Shown here piece after piece: positions 25,262-34,230 of a stretch of 64,000 nt of DNA; the first letter of the stretch is position 1, and every line of letters starts with the position of its first letter. Under the pieces are notes generated by a model that was given only the letters and a program-made list of their open reading frames with translations, was not told the origin of the DNA and did no database searches. The translations under genes and the position numbers were made by a program. The stretch covers positions 248,001-312,000 of the forward strand of contig NZ_JAMQBK010000060.1 in the NCBI RefSeq assembly GCF_023701485.1, in the 5' to 3' direction. The DNA comes from Aporhodopirellula aestuarii (GTDB lineage: Bacteria > Planctomycetota > Planctomycetia > Pirellulales > Pirellulaceae).

Positions 25262-27091
25262 TCAATTTTCTGGTTTGAACTGCATGGTTCCTCCGACGAC
25301 CGGCAAGCTTAGGTGGGTGTGTTGAAGATCGATCGTGAGTTCAGTACCTGGAGTGGGATGCAGCGTAAAGTCTCGATCGCTTGAGAAGATCATCAAACCG
25401 ATTTGCTGTCCTTTCGCAATCATCTGATCGTCTGGTTGGAGATCGAATTCCACATCGTAGAACTGACCGGGGACCAGCGGTTCGCTCTCGCGTATTGATT
25501 TGGTGTTCTGTGGGTCCGCCCATCCGCGAGTGATGATATTGTCCGTAATCTTGGAATGCTTTCCGTCGTTCCACGGCAGCGAGACCAACCAGACGCTTAA
25601 GTTCGCTGCCGGACGATCGCAAGCCATTCGCAGTTTGATGCGTGGTGTTCCCGATAGATGAACCGGTTCGCTCAATTCAGGCGTGGTGTAGATCAAGCGA
25701 TGTTCGGTGAATTCGGCCTGAGCAAGTGCATCGCCCGAGAAAGAGAAATTATCAAAAAGCGTTTCGGTACTCGGTTCTTCAACTGGAGTCAGTTGCAAAC
25801 TCCCGCGTTGGGGAGCGCCTGCAACCGGATAAAACAAAACGTCTTTCGCCCAGGGGTGCGGGTATTCGGGATACTCGGTCGGATTGGTTTGTTCGTCGCC
25901 TTCGCGAACAATCCATGACTTCGAATCGTTTTCAACGCCGTTGTCTTCGCCATACAAGTAATGAGTGAACCACCGATTCATCATGCTGATTGGTGGAGGT
26001 CCTCCGTGTCCGCCCTGATGCATAAACAGTTGGGTTTGAACACCATTCTTTTTCAAGGCCTGATAGATACGAATGCTGTGTTCCGGGACGACGTTCCAAT
26101 CGTTGAACGCATGCGCCATCAGAACCGCCGCCTTTACGCCTTGAATTCTGTGCACGTAATCGCGGGAGTACCAGAAGTCGTTGTAGTCACCTGTTACGCG
26201 ATCTTGTTTTGCCTTCATGAGTTCGTCGCGAATGTGACAATCACAATACGCTTTGGTCTCTTCGTTGCCACCGCTATGGACGAAGTCATATAAGATATCG
26301 ATATCTTCACCGAGATATCCGCCGGGATGGCGTACCAGTCCATTGGATCGGTAGTAATGGTAGTACGAGGTGTTGGGGGCCACTGGAATGATGACTTCGA
26401 GCCCCTCAACTCCAGTCGTTGCGGCTGCCAATGGGATCGTTCCGTTGTAGCTGGTTCCTGTCATGCCGACTTTCCCCGATGACCAATAAGCTTCGACAGG
26501 TTCACCCCCGAACGGCTCCGTGAATCCTTTGCCACGTCCGCATAACCAATCAATCACTGCTTTCGGTGCAAGAGCCTCGGGATCGTCGCCGATCGTCGGG
26601 CATCCTTGCGAGAGTCCTGTTCCTGGGGCACTCGAATGAACGACGACGAATCCACGAGGAAGCCAATCCTTGATGTGCCGTTTAGAGATGATCGGACGTG
26701 TGCCCTCTCTCTCAATCTCCGGAGCATCGGATCGTTGCGGCGGCTCGTCGCCCAGCTCTTGCCGGGCATCCCACAGATAAGAGTCATCGTCGCCCGTCGT
26801 GCCGGCAAAGTAGGGACTCGAGTTGTAGATCACTGGCAGTTTCAGTGATTGCGTATCGGTTTGCGTGGGCCGTGTGACGCTGACGTGCATCCGATCCAAC
26901 TTTCCGTCGCCATCCAAGTCGAACTCGGTTTCCACCCACAGGTCGTGGCGGATCCAGTAGTCAGAGTCCTCGAGTTCTTTAATGATTTGCGTCTCACCGT
27001 CTTTGATGACGGGAATCTGGACGTCGGCACCTCGGGTAGACGAGGTCATGAATAGCAATAGGGCTAGAGCGGACAAAAAGAGACGATTCAT
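25262..27091 (-). CDS. Secreted S15-family peptidase, Xaa-Pro dipeptidyl-peptidase type
   Basis: A 609-residue CocE/PepX-like hydrolase with a signal peptide (LFLSALALLLFMTSS, then RGAD). The alpha/beta-hydrolase triad can be placed: Ser in GMTGTSYNGT near residue 213, Asp in HAFNDWNV near 330 and His in HQGGHGGPP near 361. The C-terminal 200 residues form the beta-sandwich typical of PepX/CocE (LSGTPRIKLRMACDRPAANL, EPLVPGQFYDVEFDLQP). I chose ATG 27091 because it opens directly on the hydrophobic core; the frame is open 17 codons further. Family members cleave dipeptides after proline or hydrolyse esters such as cocaine or cephalosporin precursors. Given the neighbouring secreted sulfatase, it is likely a scavenging enzyme. 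Confidence 0.88.
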   Translation of the reverse strand: MNRLFLSALALLLFMTSSTRGADVQIPVIKDGETQIIKELEDSDYWIRHDLWVETEFDLDGDGKLDRMHVSVTRPTQTDTQSLKLPVIYNSSPYFAGTTGDDDSYLWDARQELGDEPPQRSDAPEIEREGTRPIISKRHIKDWLPRGFVVVHSSAPGTGLSQGCPTIGDDPEALAPKAVIDWLCGRGKGFTEPFGGEPVEAYWSSGKVGMTGTSYNGTIPLAAATTGVEGLEVIIPVAPNTSYYHYYRSNGLVRHPGGYLGEDIDILYDFVHSGGNEETKAYCDCHIRDELMKAKQDRVTGDYNDFWYSRDYVHRIQGVKAAVLMAHAFNDWNVVPEHSIRIYQALKKNGVQTQLFMHQGGHGGPPPISMMNRWFTHYLYGEDNGVENDSKSWIVREGDEQTNPTEYPEYPHPWAKDVLFYPVAGAPQRGSLQLTPVEEPSTETLFDNFSFSGDALAQAEFTEHRLIYTTPELSEPVHLSGTPRIKLRMACDRPAANLSVWLVSLPWNDGKHSKITDNIITRGWADPQNTKSIRESEPLVPGQFYDVEFDLQPDDQMIAKGQQIGLMIFSSDRDFTLHPTPGTELTIDLQHTHLSLPVVGGTMQFKPEN

Positions 27092-27629
27092 TGTTGCAAA
27101 AACCAAGGCGGGGTTGTTGTGAGACGTCATCAGCTTAGTCACACAATCGAGTGAACTTCAAGCGACGATGGCTCTATCATTTTGATTTGGCACCGCATGT
27201 TGCGCATGACGAGTTCGTGCTGTGCGCGTTCATTCATTGAGGTGAAGATATTTTGCTAACGAACCTAAAACCGCTCATCAGAAAAATTAATCGACTGATT
27301 TTGTTCGACACACTTGCTTTCCAATAAGTCCAATTCCAAATACCTTTTTGGCAATGAACTCAAACTGATCTGGCCGCGATTGAACCGATCTCGCTCGTGG
27401 TGGATCCGGGACCCATGACTAGCAGTCTGTTGAACTGATTAGCCACGCTACGTTAGCGGCGGTTCTTGATCCAACAACCCTGGATAATGTGCGCGTCGGA
27501 TAATTGATGTTGGTGTGTCAATGATAAAATCAACGCCCCGCTACTTCCGAATGGGATTTCGGAAAGGTTTGAGAATTAGTGCATCGTCCAATCTGTACGG
27601 TGCGTCGAACACCCCCTTGGGAGACCCTG
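27092..27629. other. Long divergent intergenic region
   Basis: 538 bp between the peptidase and sulfatase genes, which point away from each other. An AT-rich patch around 27280-27345 is the only obvious compositional feature. I find no coding frame, RNA gene or clear operator. Confidence 0.4.
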
Positions 27630-29345
27630 ATGATCCGCCTGCTTCTCATGTGCCTGTTTGCCGCGATATCGTCGATCGCGACGGCAGAGAAACCAAACGT
27701 TCTATTTATTTCATTGGACGATCTCAATGATTGGGTCGGATGCTTGGGCGGACATCCTCAAGCACTCACGCCGAACCTTGATCGGCTTGCCGCGAGTGGC
27801 ACATTGTTTACGAACGCTCACTGTCCAGCACCAGCTTGCAATCCATCGCGTGGTGCGATCATGACCGGCATCTCGCCACATGTTTCCGGTCTCTACGACA
27901 ACCGACAAAGTATGCGAGGCCAAATGCCGGATGCGGAACTGCTACCCCGCTACTTTTCGAATCACGGTTACTGGTCAGCGGGATCGGGCAAGATTCTGCA
28001 TTACTTGATCGACGCGAAGTCATGGGACGAATACTATCCACCCAAGGAAACCGAAGATCCATTTCCCCCTACGTTCTATCCGAAGAAGCGACCAGTCAGC
28101 CTTCCTCGAGGCGGTTCATGGCAATACATCGAAACGGACTGGGCGGCGCTCGATGTGACGGACGAAGAATTCGGTGGAGATTGGCTCGTGTCCGAATGGA
28201 TCGGCGAACAGCTTTCTAAATCGCACGACAAGCCATTCTTTCTAGCCTGCGGAATCTATCGTCCACACGAACCTTGGTTTGTCCCCAAGAAATATTTTGA
28301 TCCGTTTCCACTGGAGGAGATCGAGCTCCCGCCGGGCTATCTCGAAAACGATCTCGACGACCTTCCGCCGGCGGGAAAACAACGCGGTCCGAACAGGTAT
28401 TTCGCCCACATCCGCGATCAGGGCCAATGGAAGCAAGGCATCCAAGGTTATCTCGCATCCATCTACTTCGCCGATACCATGCTCGGCCGTGTACTCGACG
28501 CGTTGGAAAATGGACCCAACAAGGACAACACCATTGTTGTCCTATGGAGTGATCACGGTTGGCACTTGGGCGAGAAGCAACATTGGCAGAAATACACTGG
28601 TTGGCGAGCATGCACACGCGTGCCTTTGATCCTGCGTGTTCCAAAGGGTGCACCGGGTCTGCCGCGAGGGACAGTCGCTGGCACGAAGTGTAACGCTCCG
28701 GTGAATCTGCTCAGTCTATTCCCAACCCTCACACAACTTTCCGGCTTGCCGGCAGACGCCACTCATGACGGCCCTAGTTTGGTGCCGTTGCTCGATTCCC
28801 CGAATGCTCAGTGGCCACATGCATCGATCACGTACCTGGGGCGGCCTGGCAATTTTGGTGTCAGCGGTCGTCGCTTTCGATATATCCATTACGACAACGG
28901 AGATGAAGAACTCTACGACATCGAAACGGATCGCTATGAGTGGAACAATCTTGCGCCAAAGCACGAATTTGCAAACAGGATTGCGGAATTGAAAGCGCAT
29001 CTTCCAAAGGAGTTCGCCGAATATGCAAACAACAATAGCGGCGAGTCACTGCCTGACCTGAAATGGACTCCGTTTAATGGAACAGACAAACTGGTTTCGC
29101 AGCCCAAAGGTGACAAATTCGAAGTTCGAGTCAGCAACGAAGCTGGAGAGCCTATCAAGATCTTTTCGATCGACAGTCAGGGAGAAAAGCACTCGTACGG
29201 AACACTTGAAACCGGCTGGAGCAAACCATACGAAACCCGTTCGGGGACCGTTTGGTTAGTTGCCAATGCCGAGGGCCAACCGTTCGGCTATTTCACGGTA
29301 GGCGACCAAGCCGCGCACGCGGTAGTCCCGATGCCGAATCCGTGA
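27630..29345 (+). CDS. Secreted sulfatase, iduronate-2-sulfatase-like
   Basis: A 571-residue formylglycine sulfatase with a signal peptide (MIRLLLMCLFAAISSIATAE). The catalytic domain begins KPNVLFISLDDLNDWVGCLGGH, which with its DDLNDW stretch is characteristic of iduronate-2-sulfatase-like enzymes in planctomycetes. The formylglycine motif is CNPSRGAIMTG, preceded by CPAPA. WSDHGWHLGEKQHWQK supplies the second metal and substrate residues. The last about 95 residues (from GTDKLVSQPKGDKFEV) are an extra beta-rich C-terminal region beyond the sulfatase fold. GGGAG lies 6 bases before ATG 27630, which settles the start. It heads a plus-strand set with a LamG/DUF1080-like protein and a ThuA protein, consistent with desulfation and breakdown of a marine glycan. 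Confidence 0.93.
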   Translation: MIRLLLMCLFAAISSIATAEKPNVLFISLDDLNDWVGCLGGHPQALTPNLDRLAASGTLFTNAHCPAPACNPSRGAIMTGISPHVSGLYDNRQSMRGQMPDAELLPRYFSNHGYWSAGSGKILHYLIDAKSWDEYYPPKETEDPFPPTFYPKKRPVSLPRGGSWQYIETDWAALDVTDEEFGGDWLVSEWIGEQLSKSHDKPFFLACGIYRPHEPWFVPKKYFDPFPLEEIELPPGYLENDLDDLPPAGKQRGPNRYFAHIRDQGQWKQGIQGYLASIYFADTMLGRVLDALENGPNKDNTIVVLWSDHGWHLGEKQHWQKYTGWRACTRVPLILRVPKGAPGLPRGTVAGTKCNAPVNLLSLFPTLTQLSGLPADATHDGPSLVPLLDSPNAQWPHASITYLGRPGNFGVSGRRFRYIHYDNGDEELYDIETDRYEWNNLAPKHEFANRIAELKAHLPKEFAEYANNNSGESLPDLKWTPFNGTDKLVSQPKGDKFEVRVSNEAGEPIKIFSIDSQGEKHSYGTLETGWSKPYETRSGTVWLVANAEGQPFGYFTVGDQAAHAVVPMPNP

Positions 29346-29447
29346 GCGGAGATCGGTTGCCGAACTGTGCACGCGTCACCTTGAGCCGAGTTGCGTCGAG
29401 AGCGTGATTAGGCTGACGCTTGCCGGTTGAGCCCGCTTCGCGTCAAA

Positions 29448-29477
29448 GGTGTTTTGCGTCGGGGTGTTTTGCGTTGG
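29448..29477. repeat. Two tandem copies of a 15-bp unit
   Basis: GGTGTTTTGCGTCGG is followed at once by GGTGTTTTGCGTTGG, differing at one base. It lies in the gap after the sulfatase gene, about 70 bp upstream of the next start. A slippage repeat or a paired protein-binding site are both possible. Confidence 0.6.
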
Positions 29478-29548
29478 CATGGACGACGGAGTAGCATGTC
29501 AGGCCTTCACTTAGCGCCCCCATCGCACTTCAAAAGTTGGTCACAGCC

Positions 29549-30274
29549 ATGAAAGTTATTGTTTTTGCCACATTTGTGCTGGTGAGCAGTTGTTTTGGTT
29601 CGGAGTTAGCCTCCGCAGAGGAAACTCGTACGTTGCTTTTCGAAGATCATTTTGATCGAAACGAATCGCAAGAGGCCAAGGAGGAAATCGGAAACGGTTG
29701 GGCTTCCAACAGCGAGAAGCGGGCCAATGGGAACAAGCAAGTCGATTTGAGAGATGGGGCGATGTACATCTATTTCCATGAATCGGCAGACCACGCCGTG
29801 TCGGTCACCCACCCCGCCGAATTCCGTGACGGACTGGTCTCGCTGCGGTTCATGTTGGAGGGCGATAGAGATAGCCTGGGATTGAACTTTGCCGATTTGA
29901 AGTTCAAAGAGGTGCACGCCGGGCACCTGTGTGTTGCGAAAATCAGCACGCAGTACGTGCAGATCGATGACCTGAAAACGGGTGGAATGGCAGCCAAATT
30001 CTACGAATTGAAGAAGGCCAAAAAGTTGACGCCTGCGATGAAGGCCGAACTAAAATCAAAGACCAAGCGGTTTCCAAACGAGCTCGAAACAGGCAAGTGG
30101 TACGATTTGAGCGTTCGCATCGAAGGCGAAACCATGACGGTATCGATTGATGGCGCGGAAGTCGGGGCGTTTTCGTCAGAGGGGATCGCTCATCCGACAA
30201 AACGTCTGTTGCGGTTGGCGGTTCCGAAGAATGCCGTCGTCGATGACGTTATGATCTACTCGTTGTCGAAGTAG
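29549..30274 (+). CDS. Secreted LamG/DUF1080-like protein
   Basis: A 241-residue exported protein (signal peptide VIVFATFVLVSSCFGSELASA). The mature part has a concanavalin-like beta-sandwich pattern: LLFEDHFDRNE at the start, RFMLEGDRDSLGLNFADL in the middle, then TGKWYDLSVRIEGETMTVSIDG and VVDDVMIYSLSK at the end. This sequence of blocks is characteristic of DUF1080 / 3-keto-disaccharide hydrolase-type and LamG-like domains, abundant in planctomycetes next to sulfatase and ThuA genes. No catalytic residues can be named. I start at ATG 29549, which opens on the signal peptide; an earlier GTG-type start adds only four residues. The ThuA gene follows 116 bp later. Confidence 0.75.
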   Translation: MKVIVFATFVLVSSCFGSELASAEETRTLLFEDHFDRNESQEAKEEIGNGWASNSEKRANGNKQVDLRDGAMYIYFHESADHAVSVTHPAEFRDGLVSLRFMLEGDRDSLGLNFADLKFKEVHAGHLCVAKISTQYVQIDDLKTGGMAAKFYELKKAKKLTPAMKAELKSKTKRFPNELETGKWYDLSVRIEGETMTVSIDGAEVGAFSSEGIAHPTKRLLRLAVPKNAVVDDVMIYSLSK

Positions 30275-30389
30275 TCGTCGCTTGCAGAAGGTGACTGGCG
30301 CCGGGCACTGACATACGGGGCGCCGTCATACGCGACTCCGAATCACCTCATGAATTTCAGAACACACCCCCTCAGAAAATGACACATCA

Positions 30390-31274
30390 ATGAACTTTGT
30401 ATCGATTCGCAAACTGAGCCTCGCTCTGGTCGCATTTTTTTCAGTGAGTACCCTCGGCGTGTCCGCAAAGGATGCGGCAACCGAGGCGGCTCCCTTGAAA
30501 GTGCTCTTGGTGGCCGGTGGTTGTTGCCATGACTACCAGACTCAGTCGCAGCTATTGAAGGACGGAATCGAATCGCGGATTAATGCGGAGGTTACTGTTG
30601 TGCTGAGTAGCAACAGCACGACGAAGGCAACCTTTGAAATCTATCAATCGGATGATTGGGCCGATGGCTTCGATGTCGTCGTGCACGATGAGTGTTCGGC
30701 CAACGTGACTGAGCGACCCTACGTGGATCGGATCCTCGCGGCGCACCGAAACGGCACACCAGCGGTCAACTTGCACTGTGCGATGCACAGTTATCGCTGG
30801 GGCGATTACCGAGCGCCCGTGGAACCGGGAGCGGACAACGCAGCTTGGTACGAGATGATTGGCGTCCAATCAACCGCGCACGGTGCGAAGTCTCCGATTG
30901 AGGTTGTGTACACCGACTCAGATCATCCGATCGCAAAGGGATTGGACAATTGGACGACCATCGATGAAGAGCTTTACAACAACGTCAGAATCTTTGATGG
31001 CACGAGTGCGTTGGTTTCTGGTAACCAAATGACTCCGCCGAATAAGCAGCAATTGAAGAAAGATCCGAACGCATCCGCGAAGGAATCGACGGCGGTGGTC
31101 GCATGGACGAACCACTACGGTCCCAACAAAACGAAGATTTTTAGCACCTCGCTGGGTCACCAAAATGAGACCGTCGCGAACGCCAAGTACATGGATCTGG
31201 TGGTTCGCGGTCTGTTGTGGGCGACCGGCAATCTGTCACCCGACGGCACACCAACGGCTTCATTGACGAAGTAG
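30390..31274 (+). CDS. ThuA-domain secreted protein
   Basis: A 294-residue exported protein (signal peptide to about SVSTLGVSAKDA). Residues about 34-270 are a ThuA-like domain of the glutamine-amidotransferase-like fold: VLLVAGGCCHDYQTQSQLL, then DVVVHDECSAN, NLHCAMHSYRW, SDHPIAKGLDNW and the closing VVRGLLWATG. ThuA proteins take part in oxidation and use of trehalose or other disaccharides in rhizobia; planctomycetes have many secreted copies. Here the signal peptide and the neighbours (sulfatase, DUF1080-like protein) suggest a role in external sugar turnover. The Cys pair GGCCHDY is a local variation of the usual G-x-x-x-H-D. Confidence 0.88.
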   Translation: MNFVSIRKLSLALVAFFSVSTLGVSAKDAATEAAPLKVLLVAGGCCHDYQTQSQLLKDGIESRINAEVTVVLSSNSTTKATFEIYQSDDWADGFDVVVHDECSANVTERPYVDRILAAHRNGTPAVNLHCAMHSYRWGDYRAPVEPGADNAAWYEMIGVQSTAHGAKSPIEVVYTDSDHPIAKGLDNWTTIDEELYNNVRIFDGTSALVSGNQMTPPNKQQLKKDPNASAKESTAVVAWTNHYGPNKTKIFSTSLGHQNETVANAKYMDLVVRGLLWATGNLSPDGTPTASLTK

Positions 31275-31296
31275 TTCAGTTAAGCGCGAATACACG

Positions 31297-31331
31297 ATCA
31301 CCCTTTGCTGATGATTTCTGCAAAGGGTGAT
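31297..31331. terminator. Terminator-type hairpin between convergent genes
   Basis: ATCACCCTTTGC (31297-31308) and GCAAAGGGTGAT (31320-31331) form a perfect 12-bp stem with an 11-base loop. It lies between the ends of the ThuA gene and clpB and could end transcription from both sides, although neither flank has a T-run of classic length. Confidence 0.7.
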
Positions 31332-31360
31332 TGACGTTATATCGAGGGCGATGAACCGAA

Positions 31361-34039
31361 CTAGGTTTTCCCCGCAAAGACAAACTGATCATCTTGGTAA
31401 TCGATGTAGATCGTGCTGCCTTCTTCGTAGCTGTCTTTCAATAACGCTGTGGCGAGCGGGTTTTGTACCTCTCGCTGGATCACTCGTTTGAGTGGACGAG
31501 CACCATAGGCAGGGTCGTACCCGACGGCGGCGATTTCATCGATCGCTGCTTCGGTGAGTTCCAGCGACAGACCGTTGGCCGCCAATCGTTTTCGCAAGTC
31601 TTCGAGTTGCAATTCGACGATGCGTCGGATTTGAGTCTGTTGGAGCGGATGGAAGATGACAATGTCATCGATACGGTTGAGGAACTCGGGCAAGAATCTT
31701 GCTTTGAGTGCATCCTGGACCGCGGATCGCATTTCTTCTTCGTCTCCGCCCTCGTCGGTAACACGCTGGATCACTTGGCTGCCGACGTTGCTGGTCATCA
31801 CGACAACGGCGTTTGTGAAATCCACGGTTCGGCCATGCCCGTCGGTGAGTCGACCGTCGTCGAGGACCTGCAGCAAAATGTTAAAGACGTCGGGGTGTGC
31901 CTTTTCCATTTCGTCGAGCAGGATCACGGCGTACGGGCGTCGCCGGACGGCTTCGGTGAGTTTGCCGCCTTCTTCGTAGCCGACATATCCGGGAGGTGCA
32001 CCGATCAAACGCGAGACGCTGTGTCGTTCCATGAATTCGCTCATGTCGATTCGCACCATTGCAGAATCGTCGTCGAACATGACTTCCGCGAGTGCTTTGC
32101 ACAGTTCGGTTTTGCCGACACCGGTTGGGCCGAGGAACAGAAACGATCCGATCGGACGGTGGGGATCTTGGAGACCGCTGCGACTGCGCCGGACGGCGTC
32201 GGAAACGGCCGCGACCGCTTCGTCTTGCCCGATCACGCGTTGGTGCAGACGCTCTTCCATGACCAAAAGTTTGGCCCTTTCAGTTTCCATCATGCGAGAC
32301 ACGGGGACGCCGGTCCACGTGCTGACGATCTCGGCAATTTCCTCTTCAGTAACTTCCTTACGCAGCAGCCGACGCTGTTCGCGATCGGGTTTTTCCGTTC
32401 CATCGGAAGAGCTTGATTCTGTGCCGGGGGCCTGTTTGTTTGATTCGGAAGATTCCATTTCATCGATACGCGTCTGCAGTTCGCGTTGCCGCGTTTGTAC
32501 CTGCAGCATCTCGCGATAGAGATCTTCGGGACTTTCACCGCGGAGTTGTTTCTCTTTCGCTTCGGCATCGAGTTTGGCGAATCGGTGTTGCAACTCTTCG
32601 GCTTCCTGACGAATCGACTGGACGTCGTCGAGGCCCATCTTTTCCGCTTCCCATTGCTCCCGCAGGCTGGCGAGTTCCGCTTTCACTTCGTCCATTTCCT
32701 CTTCGACCTCGGTGCGTTTGTCGACCGCGGAGGCTTCGGATTCATCGACGAGTTGTCGGTGCGCGAGTTCGAGTTGCCGAAGGCGTCGTTGCAAACGATC
32801 GATCGGTTCAGGCACCGATTGTTTTTCCATCGCCAAGCGGCTGGCCGCTTCATCGACGAGGTCGATGGCTTTATCCGGCAGGAAACGATCAGCGATGTAA
32901 CGACTCGACAGGTTCGCGGCGGCAACGAGTGCGCTGTCGGTGATGCGTACACCGTGGTGCGACTCGTAGCGAGGTTTGAGTCCGCGAAGGATCGCGATGG
33001 TGTCTTCGATGTTGGGTTCACCAACGAAGACTGGTTGGAAGCGACGTTCGAGCGCGGCGTCCTTTTCAATGTTTTGGCGATATTCATCAAGTGTCGTGGC
33101 ACCGATGCAGCGGAGCGAACCGCGGGCGAGTTCGGGTTTGAGCAGGTTGGCGGCGTCGGCAGAACCTTCGGCGTTGCCAGCGCCCACGACGAGGTGGAGT
33201 TCGTCGATGAACAGCACAACGCCGCCATCGGAATCTTTGATTTCACGCAAGACGGCTTTGAGTCGTTCCTCGAAATCACCGCGGAATTTAGCACCAGCGA
33301 CGAGTGCACCCATGTCCAAGGAAACGACGCGTTTGCCTTTGAGGCTTTGCGGGACGTCACCTTCGAAAATTCGCAGCGCGAGACCTTCGGCGATTGCGGT
33401 TTTACCGACGCCGGGTTGGCCGATCAGAACGGGGTTGTTTTTCGTCCGACGCGAGAGAACTTGGATGACACGGCGGATTTCGTTGTCACGGCCGATCACG
33501 GGATCGAGTTTGCCGGTCTCGGCAAGTGCGGTCAGGTCGATACCGTACTTTTCGAGAGCTTGGTAAGTGGATTCGGCGTTGGGATCGGTCACGCGTGCGG
33601 AGCCTCGTATTTCACTGGCAGCTTTGAGAAGGTCGTCGGCGGTAACGCCGGAGAGTGACAGCAGGTTCTTGGCTTTGTTTTCAATTCTGGCCAATCCGAG
33701 CAGCAGGTGCTCGGTACTGATGTACTCGTCTTTTAGCGATTTTGCGGATTCATCGGCCGCTTGGAAAACCTCTTGCAATTTGGAGCTGACGCGAGGTTGG
33801 CCACCGCCACTGGTACGAGGCAGCTTTTCCAGTTCACTGGCGATCAGCGATTGCAACGAACCGGTGTCGACTTTGAGTTTCTCGAGCATCGGTTTGGTGA
33901 TACCACCGGACTGCGCTAGAGCCGCGGCGAGCAGGTGCAACGGCATGATTTCCGCGTTGCCTGCGGCGGTGGCTTGGGCCTGTGCTTCGGCGACGGTGTT
34001 CTGTGCTTGGGTGGTCAGTTTGTCGATTCGAAAGGCCAT
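31361..34039 (-). CDS. clpB: ATP-dependent disaggregase ClpB
   Basis: An 892-residue Hsp100 chaperone that reactivates aggregated proteins with DnaK. It has the N-domain repeats (1-145), NBD1 with Walker [15 protein letters not shown] near 207 and Walker [20 protein letters not shown], the middle coiled-coil domain (about 400-550), and NBD2 with [11 protein letters not shown] near 636 and [14 protein letters not shown]. The family is usually 855-870 residues; the excess is a Ser/Glu-rich insertion (about 525-560, [11 protein letters not shown] and following) between the middle domain and NBD2. dnaK lies 190 bp upstream on the same strand, but an intrinsic terminator in between implies that clpB has its own promoter. 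No CIRCE-type inverted repeat was recognised. Confidence 0.97.
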   Translation of the reverse strand: MAFRIDKLTTQAQNTVAEAQAQATAAGNAEIMPLHLLAAALAQSGGITKPMLEKLKVDTGSLQSLIASELEKLPRTSGGGQPRVSSKLQEVFQAADESAKSLKDEYISTEHLLLGLARIENKAKNLLSLSGVTADDLLKAASEIRGSARVTDPNAESTYQALEKYGIDLTALAETGKLDPVIGRDNEIRRVIQVLSRRTKNNPVLIGQPGVGKTAIAEGLALRIFEGDVPQSLKGKRVVSLDMGALVAGAKFRGDFEERLKAVLREIKDSDGGVVLFIDELHLVVGAGNAEGSADAANLLKPELARGSLRCIGATTLDEYRQNIEKDAALERRFQPVFVGEPNIEDTIAILRGLKPRYESHHGVRITDSALVAAANLSSRYIADRFLPDKAIDLVDEAASRLAMEKQSVPEPIDRLQRRLRQLELAHRQLVDESEASAVDKRTEVEEEMDEVKAELASLREQWEAEKMGLDDVQSIRQEAEELQHRFAKLDAEAKEKQLRGESPEDLYREMLQVQTRQRELQTRIDEMESSESNKQAPGTESSSSDGTEKPDREQRRLLRKEVTEEEIAEIVSTWTGVPVSRMMETERAKLLVMEERLHQRVIGQDEAVAAVSDAVRRSRSGLQDPHRPIGSFLFLGPTGVGKTELCKALAEVMFDDDSAMVRIDMSEFMERHSVSRLIGAPPGYVGYEEGGKLTEAVRRRPYAVILLDEMEKAHPDVFNILLQVLDDGRLTDGHGRTVDFTNAVVVMTSNVGSQVIQRVTDEGGDEEEMRSAVQDALKARFLPEFLNRIDDIVIFHPLQQTQIRRIVELQLEDLRKRLAANGLSLELTEAAIDEIAAVGYDPAYGARPLKRVIQREVQNPLATALLKDSYEEGSTIYIDYQDDQFVFAGKT

Positions 34040-34148
34040 GGGAGTGTGCTCTTATGCGTCGTGCGGTGGGGAGGGTTGCTAATCGCGGGGAGCCGTTTGG
34101 TTGGTTTCCTGTGAGTGCAGAGTGGTAAACAGTGTGCGGCTCAGTTCT

Positions 34149-34200
34149 AAAAAAAAGGCGAGCACTTGTGATGCCAAAGCTGGCATCACAAGACTCGCCT
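34149..34200 (-). terminator. Rho-independent terminator of dnaK
   Basis: On the minus strand AGGCGAG and TTGTGATGCC pair with GGCATCACAA and CTCGCCT, split by a small internal loop, and the hairpin is followed by eight T residues. It starts 31 bases beyond the dnaK stop at 34231. It is the clearest intrinsic terminator in the window. Confidence 0.92.
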
Positions 34201-34230
34201 GAAAGGATTAACGCCTAGAGGGCGAGATTC

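Noticed and set aside
32486-33658. 390-codon open frame opposite clpB
   Set aside because: Same antisense codon-bias effect; the product is rich in Phe/Asp/Val without any domain, and it lies wholly within clpB.
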